Shown here: one piece after another, positions 26,821 through 35,923 of the stretch | Position numbering within the stretch: the first letter of the stretch is position 1 | Layout of the letters: every line of letters begins with the position of its first letter | Assembly (NCBI GenBank): GCA_017853555.1 | Contig: JAFMJH010000003.1 | Location: forward strand, 1-64,000 | DNA length: 64,000 nucleotides | Direction: 5' to 3' | From: Steroidobacteraceae bacterium | GTDB lineage: Bacteria; Pseudomonadota; Gammaproteobacteria; Steroidobacterales; Steroidobacteraceae | Notes under the pieces: generated by a model | Database searches by the model: none | Seen by the model: only the letters and a program-made list of their open reading frames with translations | What the model was told of the DNA's origin: nothing | Position numbers and translations under genes: made by a program

Positions 26821-27999
26821 ATGAAACTCGAAGGCTTGCGTGTCGTCGATTTGTCACTGTTCCTGCCCGGCCCGGCGCTCACGCAACTCATGGCCGACCA
26901 CGGCGCGACCGTGATCAAAGTCGAGCCGCCAGGCGAAGGCGAGCCGAACCGGCATATCGGTGCGCGTCAGGACGGCGTCTCGGTGTTCTTCAGAAACACC
27001 CACCGCGGCAAGCGCAGCGTGAGCATCAACCTCAAACATGAGACGGGCCGCGAAGCGCTGCTGCGAATCGCGGAGCGCGCCGACGTATTCGTCGAAGCGT
27101 TTCGTCCGGGCGTGGTCGATCGCCTCGGCGTCGGCTACGCGGCCGTCGCGGCGCGCAACCCGCGCATCGTCTACTGCTCGATCTCGGCGTTCGGTCAACG
27201 CGGCCCCTATCGCGACATCCCCGCCCACGATCTGGCGACCGAAGCACTCGGCGGCATCGTGAGCCTCAATCTCGGCAACGACGGCCAACCGACGCTGCCG
27301 CACGTCCCGATCGCCGACTTGAGCGCCGCCCTGCACGCCTTCGGCGGCGTGATGATGGCGCTCTATCGACGGCACGCCACGGGGCAAGGCGATTACATCG
27401 ACATGTCGATGCACGATGCGGTTCTGGCGAGCACGCCCAACGTGACCGGCGACGTGTTCGCCCATGGCCACGCGCCGATCGTCAAAGAATTTCGCTCGCT
27501 GGGCGGCTCGGCGTTCTATCAAATCTATCCGACGCGCGACGGCAAGCACGTCGTGCTCGGTGCCCAGGAAGCCAAATTCGTCCGCAACCTGCTCGGCGAA
27601 CTTGGCCGTCTCGATCTCGTGCCGCTGTGCGACCGCGGCCCCGGCGCACACCAACGACCCGTCATCGACTTTCTGCGTGCGACGTTCCTCACGCGCACCA
27701 GAGACGAATGGGTGGAATGGTTCCGCGGCAAGGACATCGGCTTCGCGCCCGTCAAAGACTTGCGCGAAGCCTTTGACGATCCGCAGGCCGCAGCGCGCGA
27801 GATGCGACTGATCGACGACGCCGGGCGCGAGCACGTCGGCACGCCGGTGAAATTCGCGCACGAACCGGGCCGCCCGCAACTTTGGCTGCCGAAAGTCGGC
27901 GAACACAACCGCGTCGTGCTGCACGAAGCGGGCTACTCGGATGCGGAGATCGACCAGTTGTACGCGAGCGGCGCACTGCCTGCGGTCGATGGCCCCTGA
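26821..27999 (+). CDS. Family III CoA-transferase, second of a tandem pair, 392 aa
   Basis: It has the CaiB/BaiF pattern GLRVVDLSLFLPGPALTQL, GATVIKVEPPGEGEPNR, VFVEAFRPGVVDRLGVGY and a likely catalytic Asp in VPIADLSAALHA. It is distinct in sequence from the preceding transferase, so it is not a recent duplicate. The two may be subunits of one heteromeric enzyme or act on different acids. It is the last gene of the MaoC operon; no clear terminator follows. Confidence 0.9.
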   Translation: MKLEGLRVVDLSLFLPGPALTQLMADHGATVIKVEPPGEGEPNRHIGARQDGVSVFFRNTHRGKRSVSINLKHETGREALLRIAERADVFVEAFRPGVVDRLGVGYAAVAARNPRIVYCSISAFGQRGPYRDIPAHDLATEALGGIVSLNLGNDGQPTLPHVPIADLSAALHAFGGVMMALYRRHATGQGDYIDMSMHDAVLASTPNVTGDVFAHGHAPIVKEFRSLGGSAFYQIYPTRDGKHVVLGAQEAKFVRNLLGELGRLDLVPLCDRGPGAHQRPVIDFLRATFLTRTRDEWVEWFRGKDIGFAPVKDLREAFDDPQAAAREMRLIDDAGREHVGTPVKFAHEPGRPQLWLPKVGEHNRVVLHEAGYSDAEIDQLYASGALPAVDGP

Positions 28000-28031
28000 C
28001 GAGCCGATTCGCGTCGCGGCGCGCAGACTGC

Positions 28032-28037
28032 GATAAT
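28032..28037 (+). promoter_or_regulatory. Possible -10 of aromatic/aspartate aminotransferase gene
   Basis: GATAAT lies 41 nt upstream of ATG 28079, leaving a leader that includes an AGAGG ribosome site. No good -35 was found. Confidence 0.3.
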
Positions 28038-28078
28038 CCGGTTTTCGCTCCCCACGCATCGAAAACCAGAGGCCCAAG

Positions 28079-29269
28079 ATGTTCGAGTCCCTGACCCGCG
28101 TTCCGCCCGATCCCATCCTCGGCGTGTCGGCCGCTTTCCAGAAAGACTCCTCGGACTCGAAAGTCGATCTCGGCGTCGGCGTCTACAAAGACGAAGCGGG
28201 CAAGACGCCGGTGCCGCGCGCCGTGCGCCGCGCCGAACAGGACCTGATTGCCGCGCAAACCACCAAAGCCTATCTGAGCCCGGTGGGCAATCCGGGCTTC
28301 AACGCGCAAGTCGCCGCCCTCGCCTTCGGTGCCGACCTCGCCGGTCGCAAAGCCGACTTGTCGCTCGCACAGGCGCCGGGCGGCAGCGGTGCGCTGCATC
28401 TCGGTGCGCAATTCCTGAACGCCGCGCGTCCCGGCTCGATCGCGTACGTCAGCGATCCGACCTGGGCGAACCACATCCCCCTGCTCGGTGCCGCCGGCCT
28501 GAAAGTCGAAAAGTATCCCTACTACGACAATGCCACCAACGGCGTCGCGTTCGATCGTATGGTGTCGTTCCTCGACGCGCTGCCCGCCGATTCGGTGGTG
28601 GTGCTGCATGCCTGCTGTCACAACCCGACCGGCCAGGATCTGGACGTCGCGCAGTGGCAGACGATCGCCGAGGTGCTCGCCAAGCGTCGCCTGCTGCCGT
28701 TTCTGGACATGGCCTATCAGGGCCTCGGCGAAGATCTGGATCGCGACGCCGCATCCATTCGTTTGCTTGCGAAAACGGTACCCGAATTGCTGGTCGCCGT
28801 GTCCTGCTCCAAAAATTTCGGCGTCTACCGCGAACGCACGGGCTTGCTCGCCGTGCTCTCGGCCAACGCCGAACAAGCTTCGATCCACGTGGGTCAACTC
28901 GGACGCATCGCGCGCACGTTGTGGTCCATGCCGCCGGATCACGGCGCCGCCGTGGTCGATCGCGTGCTCGCGACGCCCGAGCTGCGACAGGAATGGGTGG
29001 CTGAACTCACGCACATGGCCAACCGCATCAACAGCCTGCGCTCGCTGCTCGCCGAAAAATTGACGGCGACGACGGGTCAGGATTTCGGCTGGATAAAAGG
29101 TCAGCGAGGCATGTTCTCGCGTCTGCCGTTGCGCGCCGAACAGGTCGTCGCGCTGCGCGAGCAGCACCACATCTACATGGCGCCGGACGGACGCATCAAC
29201 ATCGCAGGCGTAAGCCCGGCGAATTGCGCGCATGTCGCCGACTCGGTCGCGGCGGTGATGCGCAGCTGA
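28079..29269 (+). CDS. Aspartate/aromatic amino acid aminotransferase (class I), 396 aa
   Basis: A PLP-dependent fold-type I enzyme close to AspC/TyrB. The N-terminus (MFESLTRVPPDPILGVSAAF) and the ACCHNPTG motif are typical, and the PLP lysine is in SCSKNFGVYRERTG. It interconverts aspartate or aromatic amino acids with their oxo-acids. AGAGG precedes the ATG. The gene stands alone between the CoA-transferase operon and convergent msrA. AspC versus TyrB cannot be separated by eye. Confidence 0.93.
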   Translation: MFESLTRVPPDPILGVSAAFQKDSSDSKVDLGVGVYKDEAGKTPVPRAVRRAEQDLIAAQTTKAYLSPVGNPGFNAQVAALAFGADLAGRKADLSLAQAPGGSGALHLGAQFLNAARPGSIAYVSDPTWANHIPLLGAAGLKVEKYPYYDNATNGVAFDRMVSFLDALPADSVVVLHACCHNPTGQDLDVAQWQTIAEVLAKRRLLPFLDMAYQGLGEDLDRDAASIRLLAKTVPELLVAVSCSKNFGVYRERTGLLAVLSANAEQASIHVGQLGRIARTLWSMPPDHGAAVVDRVLATPELRQEWVAELTHMANRINSLRSLLAEKLTATTGQDFGWIKGQRGMFSRLPLRAEQVVALREQHHIYMAPDGRINIAGVSPANCAHVADSVAAVMRS

Positions 29270-29293
29270 GGCTGGAGGCCTGCAGCGTCACCC

Positions 29294-29932
29294 TCAAGCG
29301 ATCGCGCAGGTCACGCCGGTGCCGCCGAGCCCGCAGTATCCGTCGGGATTCTTCGACAGATATTGCTGGTGATAGTCCTCGGCGTAAAAGAATTCCGGCG
29401 CCATCAGCACTTCGGTGGTGATGGCTCCGTGACCGCTCGCACGCAGGCTTTGCTGGTACGTCGCGAGACTCGCCTGCGCGAGCCCGAGCTGCGCGGCACT
29501 CGTGCAATGGATGACCGAGCGATATTGGGTGCCGATGTCGTTGCCCTGGCGCATGCCTTGCGTCGGATCGTGCCGCTCCCAGAACGCACGCAACAACTCT
29601 TCATAGCGCACGCGTTGCGGGTCGAACACCACGCGCACCACTTCGGAATGCGCGGTGCGGCCGGAACACACTTCCTCGTAGGTGGGGTTCGGCGTGTAGC
29701 CGCCCGCGTAGCCGACCGACGTGCTGTAGACGCCGGGGATCTTCCAGAACAAGCGCTCCGCGCCCCAGAAACAGCCCATGCCGAACTGGGCCACCTCGAG
29801 ACCCGCCGGAAACGGCGGCTGCAAGGGTGCGCCATTCACATGGTGACGGTTCACGATCGCAAGCGGCGCGGCACGACCCGGCAGGGCCTCGGCGGCCGAA
29901 ACTTGCTCACTCTTGCGACGAAACAACGCCAT
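29294..29932 (-). CDS. msrA: Peptide methionine (S)-sulfoxide reductase, 212 aa
   Basis: The catalytic motif GCFWG holds Cys54, and a C-terminal [12 protein letters not shown] provides resolving cysteines. It repairs oxidised methionine. The length and the N-terminal extension before the core match the long MsrA form of E. coli. ATG 29932 has GGAG upstream. No MsrB gene is adjacent. Confidence 0.95.
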   Translation of the reverse strand: MALFRRKSEQVSAAEALPGRAAPLAIVNRHHVNGAPLQPPFPAGLEVAQFGMGCFWGAERLFWKIPGVYSTSVGYAGGYTPNPTYEEVCSGRTAHSEVVRVVFDPQRVRYEELLRAFWERHDPTQGMRQGNDIGTQYRSVIHCTSAAQLGLAQASLATYQQSLRASGHGAITTEVLMAPEFFYAEDYHQQYLSKNPDGYCGLGGTGVTCAIA

Positions 29933-30010
29933 GACGGACTCCGAAAACGGGAATCCCCGGATTCTGGTGGCGGCCCGCCGGGGTTTCAAGCCGCGCGAGT
30001 CGCCGCCGGC

Positions 30011-30016
30011 TACAAT
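30011..30016 (+). promoter_or_regulatory. Putative -10 box before the PEMT/ICMT-like gene
   Basis: GGCTACAATCGG contains TACAAT, ending 11 nt before ATG 30028. The leader would be only a few nucleotides. No Shine-Dalgarno is visible. Confidence 0.4.
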
Positions 30017-30027
30017 CGGCGGCAGCG

Positions 30028-30645
30028 ATGACGATCTCAGCCAGCACCCCCCGCCTGCGCGCCACGCTCCTCTGGTACCTCGCCCTGCTGGTACTGACGG
30101 CGGTCACGCGCACGGCGCCGATTCCGCCCGCGCTCGGCGGCGCGTTCGACGCGCTGGCTTTGCTCGCCGTGGCGACGGCCTGCCTCGGGCGCATCTGGTG
30201 CTCGGTGTTCATCGCCGGACGCAAAGACGCCGAGCTCGTCACCGTCGGCCCCTATGCCCTCTGCCGGCATCCGCTCTACACGCTGTCGATGATCGGCGGT
30301 GCGGGGCTCGGGCTCGCGACGCATTCTTTGCTGCTGACCGTCGCGACGCTGCTCGTGCAGGGCTTTTTGTTCGCGCGCGCGGCTCGCGACGAAGACCGCT
30401 TCCTGGCTGCGCGCTTCGACGAACGTTTCGTGCGCTATCGCGACGCCACGCCGCGCTTCTGGCCGCGACACTGGCCGCGTCAAGGCTGGCGCAATCTCAT
30501 CCCCGAGACGCTCGTGGTCCGGCCGATGATTCTCTGGAAGGCGTTCGTCGATGCAGGTTCGGTCATGCTGCTGTTCGCGCTCGTCAACGCCGCCGTACTG
30601 TGGCGCGAGCTCGCACCGCTGCCAAAAATATTGATCTTGCCGTGA
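30028..30645 (+). CDS. Membrane methyltransferase of the ICMT/phospholipid methyltransferase family, 205 aa
   Basis: Four or five membrane helices carry the family signature [13 protein letters not shown], followed by the [20 protein letters not shown] region, both used in SAM binding by isoprenylcysteine/phosphatidylethanolamine methyltransferase-like proteins. The substrate may be a lipid or other membrane-associated thiol or amine, but this is not determinable. The stop overlaps the start of the kinase-like gene (GTGA), so they act together or are at least co-translated. Confidence 0.78.
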   Translation: MTISASTPRLRATLLWYLALLVLTAVTRTAPIPPALGGAFDALALLAVATACLGRIWCSVFIAGRKDAELVTVGPYALCRHPLYTLSMIGGAGLGLATHSLLLTVATLLVQGFLFARAARDEDRFLAARFDERFVRYRDATPRFWPRHWPRQGWRNLIPETLVVRPMILWKAFVDAGSVMLLFALVNAAVLWRELAPLPKILILP

Positions 30646-31280
30646 GCGTCCTGAAGACCGACCTGTTCGGTCGCATCGAGCGTCGCAACGACGGGGGCCT
30701 CGCGCACGTGTTGCGCGATACGCGCAGCGCGCCATGGTGGACTACACCGCTCGCCCGTCATCTGCTGCGTCGCGAACACCGCGCCTTGACGCTGCTCGCC
30801 GGCCTGCCACGCATTCCGCGCCTGATCGACGGCAACGCCGTGCAGCTGCGACGCGAATGGATCGAAGGTCTGCCCTTGCACCGCGCCCCGCGTCCCGACG
30901 CACGCTATTTCCGCGAAGCCTTGCGACTCGTGCGGCAAATGCACGCCCGCGACCTCACGCATGACGATCTGGCCAAAGAACCGAACTGGCTGGTCACGCC
31001 CGACGGCCTGCCCGCGGTGGTGGACTTCCAGTTGGCACGCCACGCCCCGAAGCGCGGGCGTTTGTTTCGGATGCTGGCGCACGACGACTTGCGTCACCTG
31101 CTGAAACACAAACGCAGTTATCTGCCCGAACGGCTGACGCGCCGCGAATTGCGCATCCTCGCGCAACCCTCGCCGCTGTCGCGGCTGTGGCGCGTGAGCG
31201 GCAAGCGACTCTATCTTTTCGTCACCCGCAGACTCCTTGGTTGGGCGGACCGCGAAGGCGCCGGCGATCGCCTGGTGTAG
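30642..31280 (+). CDS. RIO/lipopolysaccharide kinase-like protein, 212 aa
   Basis: A compact protein-kinase fold: the catalytic loop is LTHDDLAKEPNWLV and the metal-binding motif is AVVDFQLA. It resembles Kdo/WaaP-like and serine/threonine kinase-like proteins that lack much of the regulatory lobe. GTG 30642 overlaps the preceding methyltransferase stop. Context suggests phosphorylation of an envelope lipid or sugar, or of a protein partner; I cannot choose between them. Confidence 0.75.
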   Translation: MSVLKTDLFGRIERRNDGGLAHVLRDTRSAPWWTTPLARHLLRREHRALTLLAGLPRIPRLIDGNAVQLRREWIEGLPLHRAPRPDARYFREALRLVRQMHARDLTHDDLAKEPNWLVTPDGLPAVVDFQLARHAPKRGRLFRMLAHDDLRHLLKHKRSYLPERLTRRELRILAQPSPLSRLWRVSGKRLYLFVTRRLLGWADREGAGDRLV

Positions 31281-31283
31281 AAT
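31278..31283 (+). promoter_or_regulatory. Putative -10 box of a leaderless promoter, 91-aa ORF
   Basis: TAGAAT ends 8 nt before ATG 31292 and overlaps the stop codon of the kinase-like gene. No Shine-Dalgarno. Confidence 0.4.
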
Positions 31284-31291
31284 CTCGCGCC

Positions 31292-31567
31292 ATGACTGCT
31301 TGCCACGCTCACAACCTGCGCACTCCGGCCACCGAAACCGTGCTCACCTACGGCGTGCGCGTGTCTTTGTTGCCGGCCGACCCGTTCCGCAAATTGCTCG
31401 GCGACGACTGGAATCGCACGCATTGGTATGCGAGCGCCACAGAGCGCGACGCGGCGCTGCTCGAGATGAGCCGCAAGCACGAATATTCGCGCCCGGGCGA
31501 TCGCCCGGCGCTACGCTTCGAGAAGATCGAGCACGCGACTCAGAACGCGCGGCCGAGGAACAGATAA
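31292..31567 (+). CDS. Hypothetical protein, 91 aa
   Basis: A soluble, charged protein without recognisable motif; the sequence includes a run RVSLLPADPFRKLLGDDW and ends in a basic tail. It has no signal peptide and no membrane helix. A TAGAAT hexamer close to the ATG supports expression as its own unit. The last 28 nt overlap the convergent patatin gene. Confidence 0.55.
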   Translation: MTACHAHNLRTPATETVLTYGVRVSLLPADPFRKLLGDDWNRTHWYASATERDAALLEMSRKHEYSRPGDRPALRFEKIEHATQNARPRNR

Positions 31568-33756
31568 AACGGCGTGTCTGCACCGCCGAAACCGGTGCCG
31601 AGATAAAGCGGGCCCAGCGGCGTATCGAAGCCGAAGAATGCACTGCCCTGTTTGCGCGCCGACCCCCAACCCATCGCGCGCCGCTCGTCCCACACGTTGC
31701 CGACTTCGAACGCAACGCCTGCATACGCCGGCACGTTCAGGAACCCTTCGCCACCCGCGCCGATCTTGCGCACGTACATCAGCCGCGAAATCGCGTAGTG
31801 CCGACCGCTGATCGCATCGCGCGGCAAACCGGACAAATTCAAAAATCCGCCGAGCGGAAACAGCGTGCGCACGTTGCTCGCGTCTGCAGCGAAATTGGTG
31901 CCGAAGGAAGTCCACAGCACTGCAGTGTCGCGACCCTGCGATCGCGCAGCCAGCCAATCGACCGTGGCGACATCGGCATCGCGATCGGATCCCAGCGCGC
32001 GTCGCTCGCCGCGCCATTCGACGCGCAGCGACTGGCCCTGCCGCGGGAAATTGCGGTCGTCCAGCGTGTCGTAGGAAAAGCGCGTGTAGTACTCGCGCGC
32101 CTCGAAGTCGGTGCCCTTGAGAGATGGGTCGCCGAGACGCAATCGCGTGTGCCCGGTGACGCTGCGCACCCCGGCACGCACCTCGCCCCAATTGGCGAGT
32201 TCGCGTCCGACGTCCAGTCCGTACTCGGTCGACCGCAAGCGGTAGTCCGCGACGAACTGCTCGCGCTCGAACAACGGCACGTTGCGCAACTCGAACCGTG
32301 CGGTCGGCAACAGGAACCAGCGCGCGCGATCGCCGAACGGCAAGTGGAATTCGGTCGCCACGCGGGGCTCCGAACCGACTTGCACATCCCACACCCATTC
32401 GGCGCCCAAAGAACTGATGTCCGCGATCACGAAACGCGCCGCCGCGTTGTAGTTGGCGTTGCCCGTGAAGTCATCTTCCAGACTCAAGCCGAACCGCACA
32501 TAGTTCGGACCCCACGAATTGCGCTTGGCGAACAATTCGAGATCCGCAACGTCCGGGGCGCGCGGCTGCAAGCGGTAGTCGACCGCTTCGAAGTTGCCGC
32601 GTCCGAAGAGCGTCGTGAGACCTGCATCGAGTGCCGCAGGCTCGGCACGCGTGCCGGCGAATTCGGCAAACTCCGCATTCAGCAAACGCGAATAGCGGAC
32701 CGAGTCGCCCGCGACGCGTACGGTGTCGATGCGCGGCAACGGTTGACGCCTGGCCGCACGCCGCGCGAGAAACTCGGCGTAGCCGCGCTCATCGAGCGCG
32801 AGCGGCGCAAGGCGTGGTGCCGCATCGCGCGCCGCCGTCTCGCCCAAGCCGATGGCGCGGGCGGTGATCGCGAGATCGAACGTCGAGTCATCTTCGCCGA
32901 GCGCCGGCGTCAGCAATACGTCCTCAGGAAGCAGCTTGCGCCGTTGCGCATCGCTGCCGCGTCGAACCATGATCGACAGCATCTGCGAAGAAATGCTGGT
33001 CGCCGAGTCCAGCGACCCGCGCGAACGCAGCGGAAAACCGACGTCGACCACGATCAGCACATCGACGCCCATCGAGCGCGCCACCTCGACCGGCAAATTG
33101 TCGGCGAGACCGCCGTCGACCAAAAGTCGCCCGTCGAGCTCGATCGGTGCGAACACGCCCGGGGCGGAGGAGCTCGCGCGCATCGCCGTGGCGAGATCGC
33201 CACCCTCAAGCACCACGGATTCGCCGCTTTCGAGGTCGGTGCTGACCGCGCGGTAGCGTGTCGGCAGATCGTCGAAACGCGCCACGGACGCCACCGGCAG
33301 CGTCGCACGCCGCAACAACTGCATCACCGCCTGCGGCGATACCAGACCTCTGGGCAGACGAAATCGTCCGGCGTTCAAGCCCAACGGCAATTTGACGAGG
33401 TAGCGCTGGTCTTCCGTCTTGCGACGAAAGCTCTCGAGACGTCGCGGCACGGTTTCTGCGAACGCCGAACGCCACTCGGGCGAATCGATCAGTGCCTCGA
33501 TCTCGCTCGACGAGAGACCGCTCGCGTACAAACCACCGACCACGGCGCCCATGCTGGTACCGGCGATCGCATCGACCGGAATGCGTTGCGCCTCGAGCAT
33601 CTTCAACACGCCGATGTGCGCCGCACCGCGCGCACCGCCGCCGGACAACACGAGGCCGACTTTGGGGCGCGACTGGGCCCAGGCGTGATCGACGCTCCCG
33701 ATTCCGAGCGCGGCGAGCAGCAGCAAGAACAATGGGCGAACGAGGGGGCGCGGCAC
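31540..33756 (-). CDS. Patatin-like phospholipase fused to an outer-membrane barrel (PlpD type, type Vd secretion), 738 aa
   Basis: After a signal peptide (residues 1-27) comes a patatin domain with the oxyanion loop SGGGARG (38-44), nucleophile Ser68 in GTSMG, and the catalytic Asp in DGGLADN. A POTRA-like linker and a C-terminal BamA/Omp85-type 16-strand barrel complete the protein. In PlpD of Pseudomonas the barrel brings the lipase to the cell surface. GTG 33756 is chosen since it directly starts the signal peptide and TATTCT lies 6 nt before it. It is divergent from a TonB receptor. Confidence 0.9.
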   Translation of the reverse strand: MPRPLVRPLFLLLLAALGIGSVDHAWAQSRPKVGLVLSGGGARGAAHIGVLKMLEAQRIPVDAIAGTSMGAVVGGLYASGLSSSEIEALIDSPEWRSAFAETVPRRLESFRRKTEDQRYLVKLPLGLNAGRFRLPRGLVSPQAVMQLLRRATLPVASVARFDDLPTRYRAVSTDLESGESVVLEGGDLATAMRASSSAPGVFAPIELDGRLLVDGGLADNLPVEVARSMGVDVLIVVDVGFPLRSRGSLDSATSISSQMLSIMVRRGSDAQRRKLLPEDVLLTPALGEDDSTFDLAITARAIGLGETAARDAAPRLAPLALDERGYAEFLARRAARRQPLPRIDTVRVAGDSVRYSRLLNAEFAEFAGTRAEPAALDAGLTTLFGRGNFEAVDYRLQPRAPDVADLELFAKRNSWGPNYVRFGLSLEDDFTGNANYNAAARFVIADISSLGAEWVWDVQVGSEPRVATEFHLPFGDRARWFLLPTARFELRNVPLFEREQFVADYRLRSTEYGLDVGRELANWGEVRAGVRSVTGHTRLRLGDPSLKGTDFEAREYYTRFSYDTLDDRNFPRQGQSLRVEWRGERRALGSDRDADVATVDWLAARSQGRDTAVLWTSFGTNFAADASNVRTLFPLGGFLNLSGLPRDAISGRHYAISRLMYVRKIGAGGEGFLNVPAYAGVAFEVGNVWDERRAMGWGSARKQGSAFFGFDTPLGPLYLGTGFGGADTPFYLFLGRAF

Positions 33757-33762
33757 GCGCGA

Positions 33763-33768
33763 AGAATA
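33763..33768 (-). promoter_or_regulatory. Putative -10 box of a leaderless promoter, patatin gene
   Basis: On the minus strand TATTCT is followed by TCGCGC and GTG 33756. The divergent receptor has its own -10-like hexamer about 35 bp away, so two promoters stand back to back in 56 bp. Confidence 0.45.
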
Positions 33769-33800
33769 CCAGCGTGGCGCCACTCGGGCGCGGCTTGCAG

Positions 33801-33806
33801 GATAAT
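33801..33806 (+). promoter_or_regulatory. Putative -10 box of a leaderless promoter, second TonB receptor
   Basis: GATAAT ends 6 nt before ATG 33813. No Shine-Dalgarno is present and the 5' region is too short for a cobalamin riboswitch. Confidence 0.4.
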
Positions 33807-33812
33807 GCGCCG

Positions 33813-35912
33813 ATGTTGCGCCATCGCCTGTCGCTCCGGGTTGCTTTGACCGCATGCTTGGCCAGCGTGGGTCCGCTCGGCCATGCCGCAGAACTCGACG
33901 AGGTCGTGGTCACCACCCTGCGTCGTCCGCAAGCGGCGCTCGCGGTCTCGGGCAGCTTGTCGAGCGTCAGCCCGAATGAACTCGGCGTGATCGATCTGCT
34001 GCACGCCGCCGACGCGATCAACCAGGTGCCGGGCGCCTATGTGCAGCGCGGCAGCGGCCAGGAGAGCCTGACGGCGATCCGCTCGCCGGTCCTCGCAGGC
34101 GCCGGAGCCTGCGGCGCATTTTTGATTCTCGAGGACGGTACGCCGATTCGTCCGGTCGGTTTTTGCAACGTCAACCAGCTGTTCGAGATCAACACCAGTC
34201 AGGCTGCCGGCATGGAAGTGCTGCGCGGACCCGGCACTGCGGTGCTCGGTGCCAATGCCGTGCACGGCACGCTCAACGTGCTGACGCCGGCCGCATCGGC
34301 GGTGCAGAGCGGCCTGGGACTGACCCTCGGCAGCGCCGATTTTTCGCTCGGGCGATTTTCTTTGCGGAGCGATGCGATCCATGGTCTTGCCGTCTATGGC
34401 AACTGGCGGCGCGACGGCGGTTTTCGTGATCACTCGACGACGCGCGATGCCAAATTCAATCTCGCCTACGACGCGAACGTCGCCGCAGGCACCCTGCGCG
34501 TCCGCGCGAGCCTCACGCAGTTGCGCCAGCAAACGGCCGGCTTCCTGCGTGGCTTCGATGCATATCGCGACCCTGCGCTGCGCCGCACGAACGCGAACCC
34601 TGAAGCGTTTCGCGATGCCGACGCCGAACGCGTGTCGCTCATCTGGAATCGCGACACCTCCGCGCGCAGCGACGAACTGCGCCTCGCGCTGCGGCGCTCG
34701 AGCATGAGCTTCCTGCAACATTTTTTGTTGGGCAAACCGCTCGAACGCAACGGGCAAGACAGCGCCACGTTCTCGTATGCGCACGAAGCCCCGTCACCGT
34801 TTGCAGCGTTGCGATATCGATTGGGCATCGATGCCGAAACGGCGCAGGGACGTCTGCTCGAAGTGCAAGACGGACCGACGCTCGAGGGCAGCGCCGCGGC
34901 GCGCGCGATTCGTCCTGCCGGACGACATTACGATTACGCCGTCCGGTCTGACGTCATCGGCGTGACCGCCGCACTGGCGAGCGACAACGCGACTTCGCAA
35001 CGCTTCGATTGGCGGTTGTCCGTGCGCGCCGATCGTACGCGCTATGGGTACGACAACCGGATGCGCGACGGCAACGTGGCCGAAGACGGCAGCACCTGCG
35101 GCACGAGCGGCTGCCTCTACAGCCGACCTGCCGATCGCACCGATCGTTTCGACACGCTCACGCCGCGACTCGAGACGGGCTTTCGCCTCGCGCCGCAGGA
35201 TCGGTTGTACGCACTCGTCAGCGACGGCTTCCGACCGCCCGAAGCGACGGAACTCTATCGCCTGCAACGCGGTCAATCGGTCGCCGATCTCGACTCCGAG
35301 CGCATGCGCGCGCGCGAAATCGGCTGGCGACACGTCTCAAAGAATTGGCGGGCCTCGATCGCGCTCTACGACGCCGTGAAGCGCAACGTGATTTTGCGTG
35401 ACGCGAACGGCTACAACGTCACTGGCGGCAGCACCAGTCATCGCGGCGTCGAATATGAAATCCGCTGGCTCGGCGCCGAGCACTGGTCAGCCGCACTCGC
35501 CGGCACGCGCGCAAGACACCGGTACGAGTTCTCGCGCAACGTCGACGGCGGAGAAATCATCCGCGCCGGCAACGACATCGACACCGCACCGCGCGCCCTC
35601 GACACGCTGACGCTGCAATGGCAGGGCGACTCGCGCTGGCGCCACGCGCTCGTCGTGCACCGCGTCGGCGACTATTTCGCCGACGCGGCCAACGAGCGAC
35701 GCCAACCGGGACACACGGTCGCCGACTTGCGCTCGAGCTTTCGCTGGCAACCCGGCTTGATCATCGGCGTCGACGTCACCAATCTCGCCGACCGGCTGTA
35801 TGCCGATCGCGCCGACTACGCGATGGGCGAATGGCGATACTTCCCGGCGCCGCGGCGCAGCGTCTTCATCACGCTCGATTGGCGGTCATCACCCGCGATT
35901 CGCGGCGACTGA
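33813..35912 (+). CDS. TonB-dependent receptor, 699 aa
   Basis: A signal peptide (residues 1-25, ending GHA-AE) leads to a TonB-box-like LDEVVVTTLRRP, a plug with MEVLRGPGTAVLGANAVHG, and a beta-barrel. Two cysteines in the plug (GAGACGAF and VGFCNVNQ) could form a disulfide. It differs from the 15.6-kb receptor in size and sequence. The substrate is unknown; no siderophore or vitamin B12 genes are near. It is divergent from the PlpD-type gene. Confidence 0.9.
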   Translation: MLRHRLSLRVALTACLASVGPLGHAAELDEVVVTTLRRPQAALAVSGSLSSVSPNELGVIDLLHAADAINQVPGAYVQRGSGQESLTAIRSPVLAGAGACGAFLILEDGTPIRPVGFCNVNQLFEINTSQAAGMEVLRGPGTAVLGANAVHGTLNVLTPAASAVQSGLGLTLGSADFSLGRFSLRSDAIHGLAVYGNWRRDGGFRDHSTTRDAKFNLAYDANVAAGTLRVRASLTQLRQQTAGFLRGFDAYRDPALRRTNANPEAFRDADAERVSLIWNRDTSARSDELRLALRRSSMSFLQHFLLGKPLERNGQDSATFSYAHEAPSPFAALRYRLGIDAETAQGRLLEVQDGPTLEGSAAARAIRPAGRHYDYAVRSDVIGVTAALASDNATSQRFDWRLSVRADRTRYGYDNRMRDGNVAEDGSTCGTSGCLYSRPADRTDRFDTLTPRLETGFRLAPQDRLYALVSDGFRPPEATELYRLQRGQSVADLDSERMRAREIGWRHVSKNWRASIALYDAVKRNVILRDANGYNVTGGSTSHRGVEYEIRWLGAEHWSAALAGTRARHRYEFSRNVDGGEIIRAGNDIDTAPRALDTLTLQWQGDSRWRHALVVHRVGDYFADAANERRQPGHTVADLRSSFRWQPGLIIGVDVTNLADRLYADRADYAMGEWRYFPAPRRSVFITLDWRSSPAIRGD

Positions 35913-35923
35913 ACGCCTGATCG

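Noticed and set aside
31032-31050. TTGGCACGCC as a sigma-54 site
   Set aside because: No TTGC at the -12 position and it lies inside a coding region.
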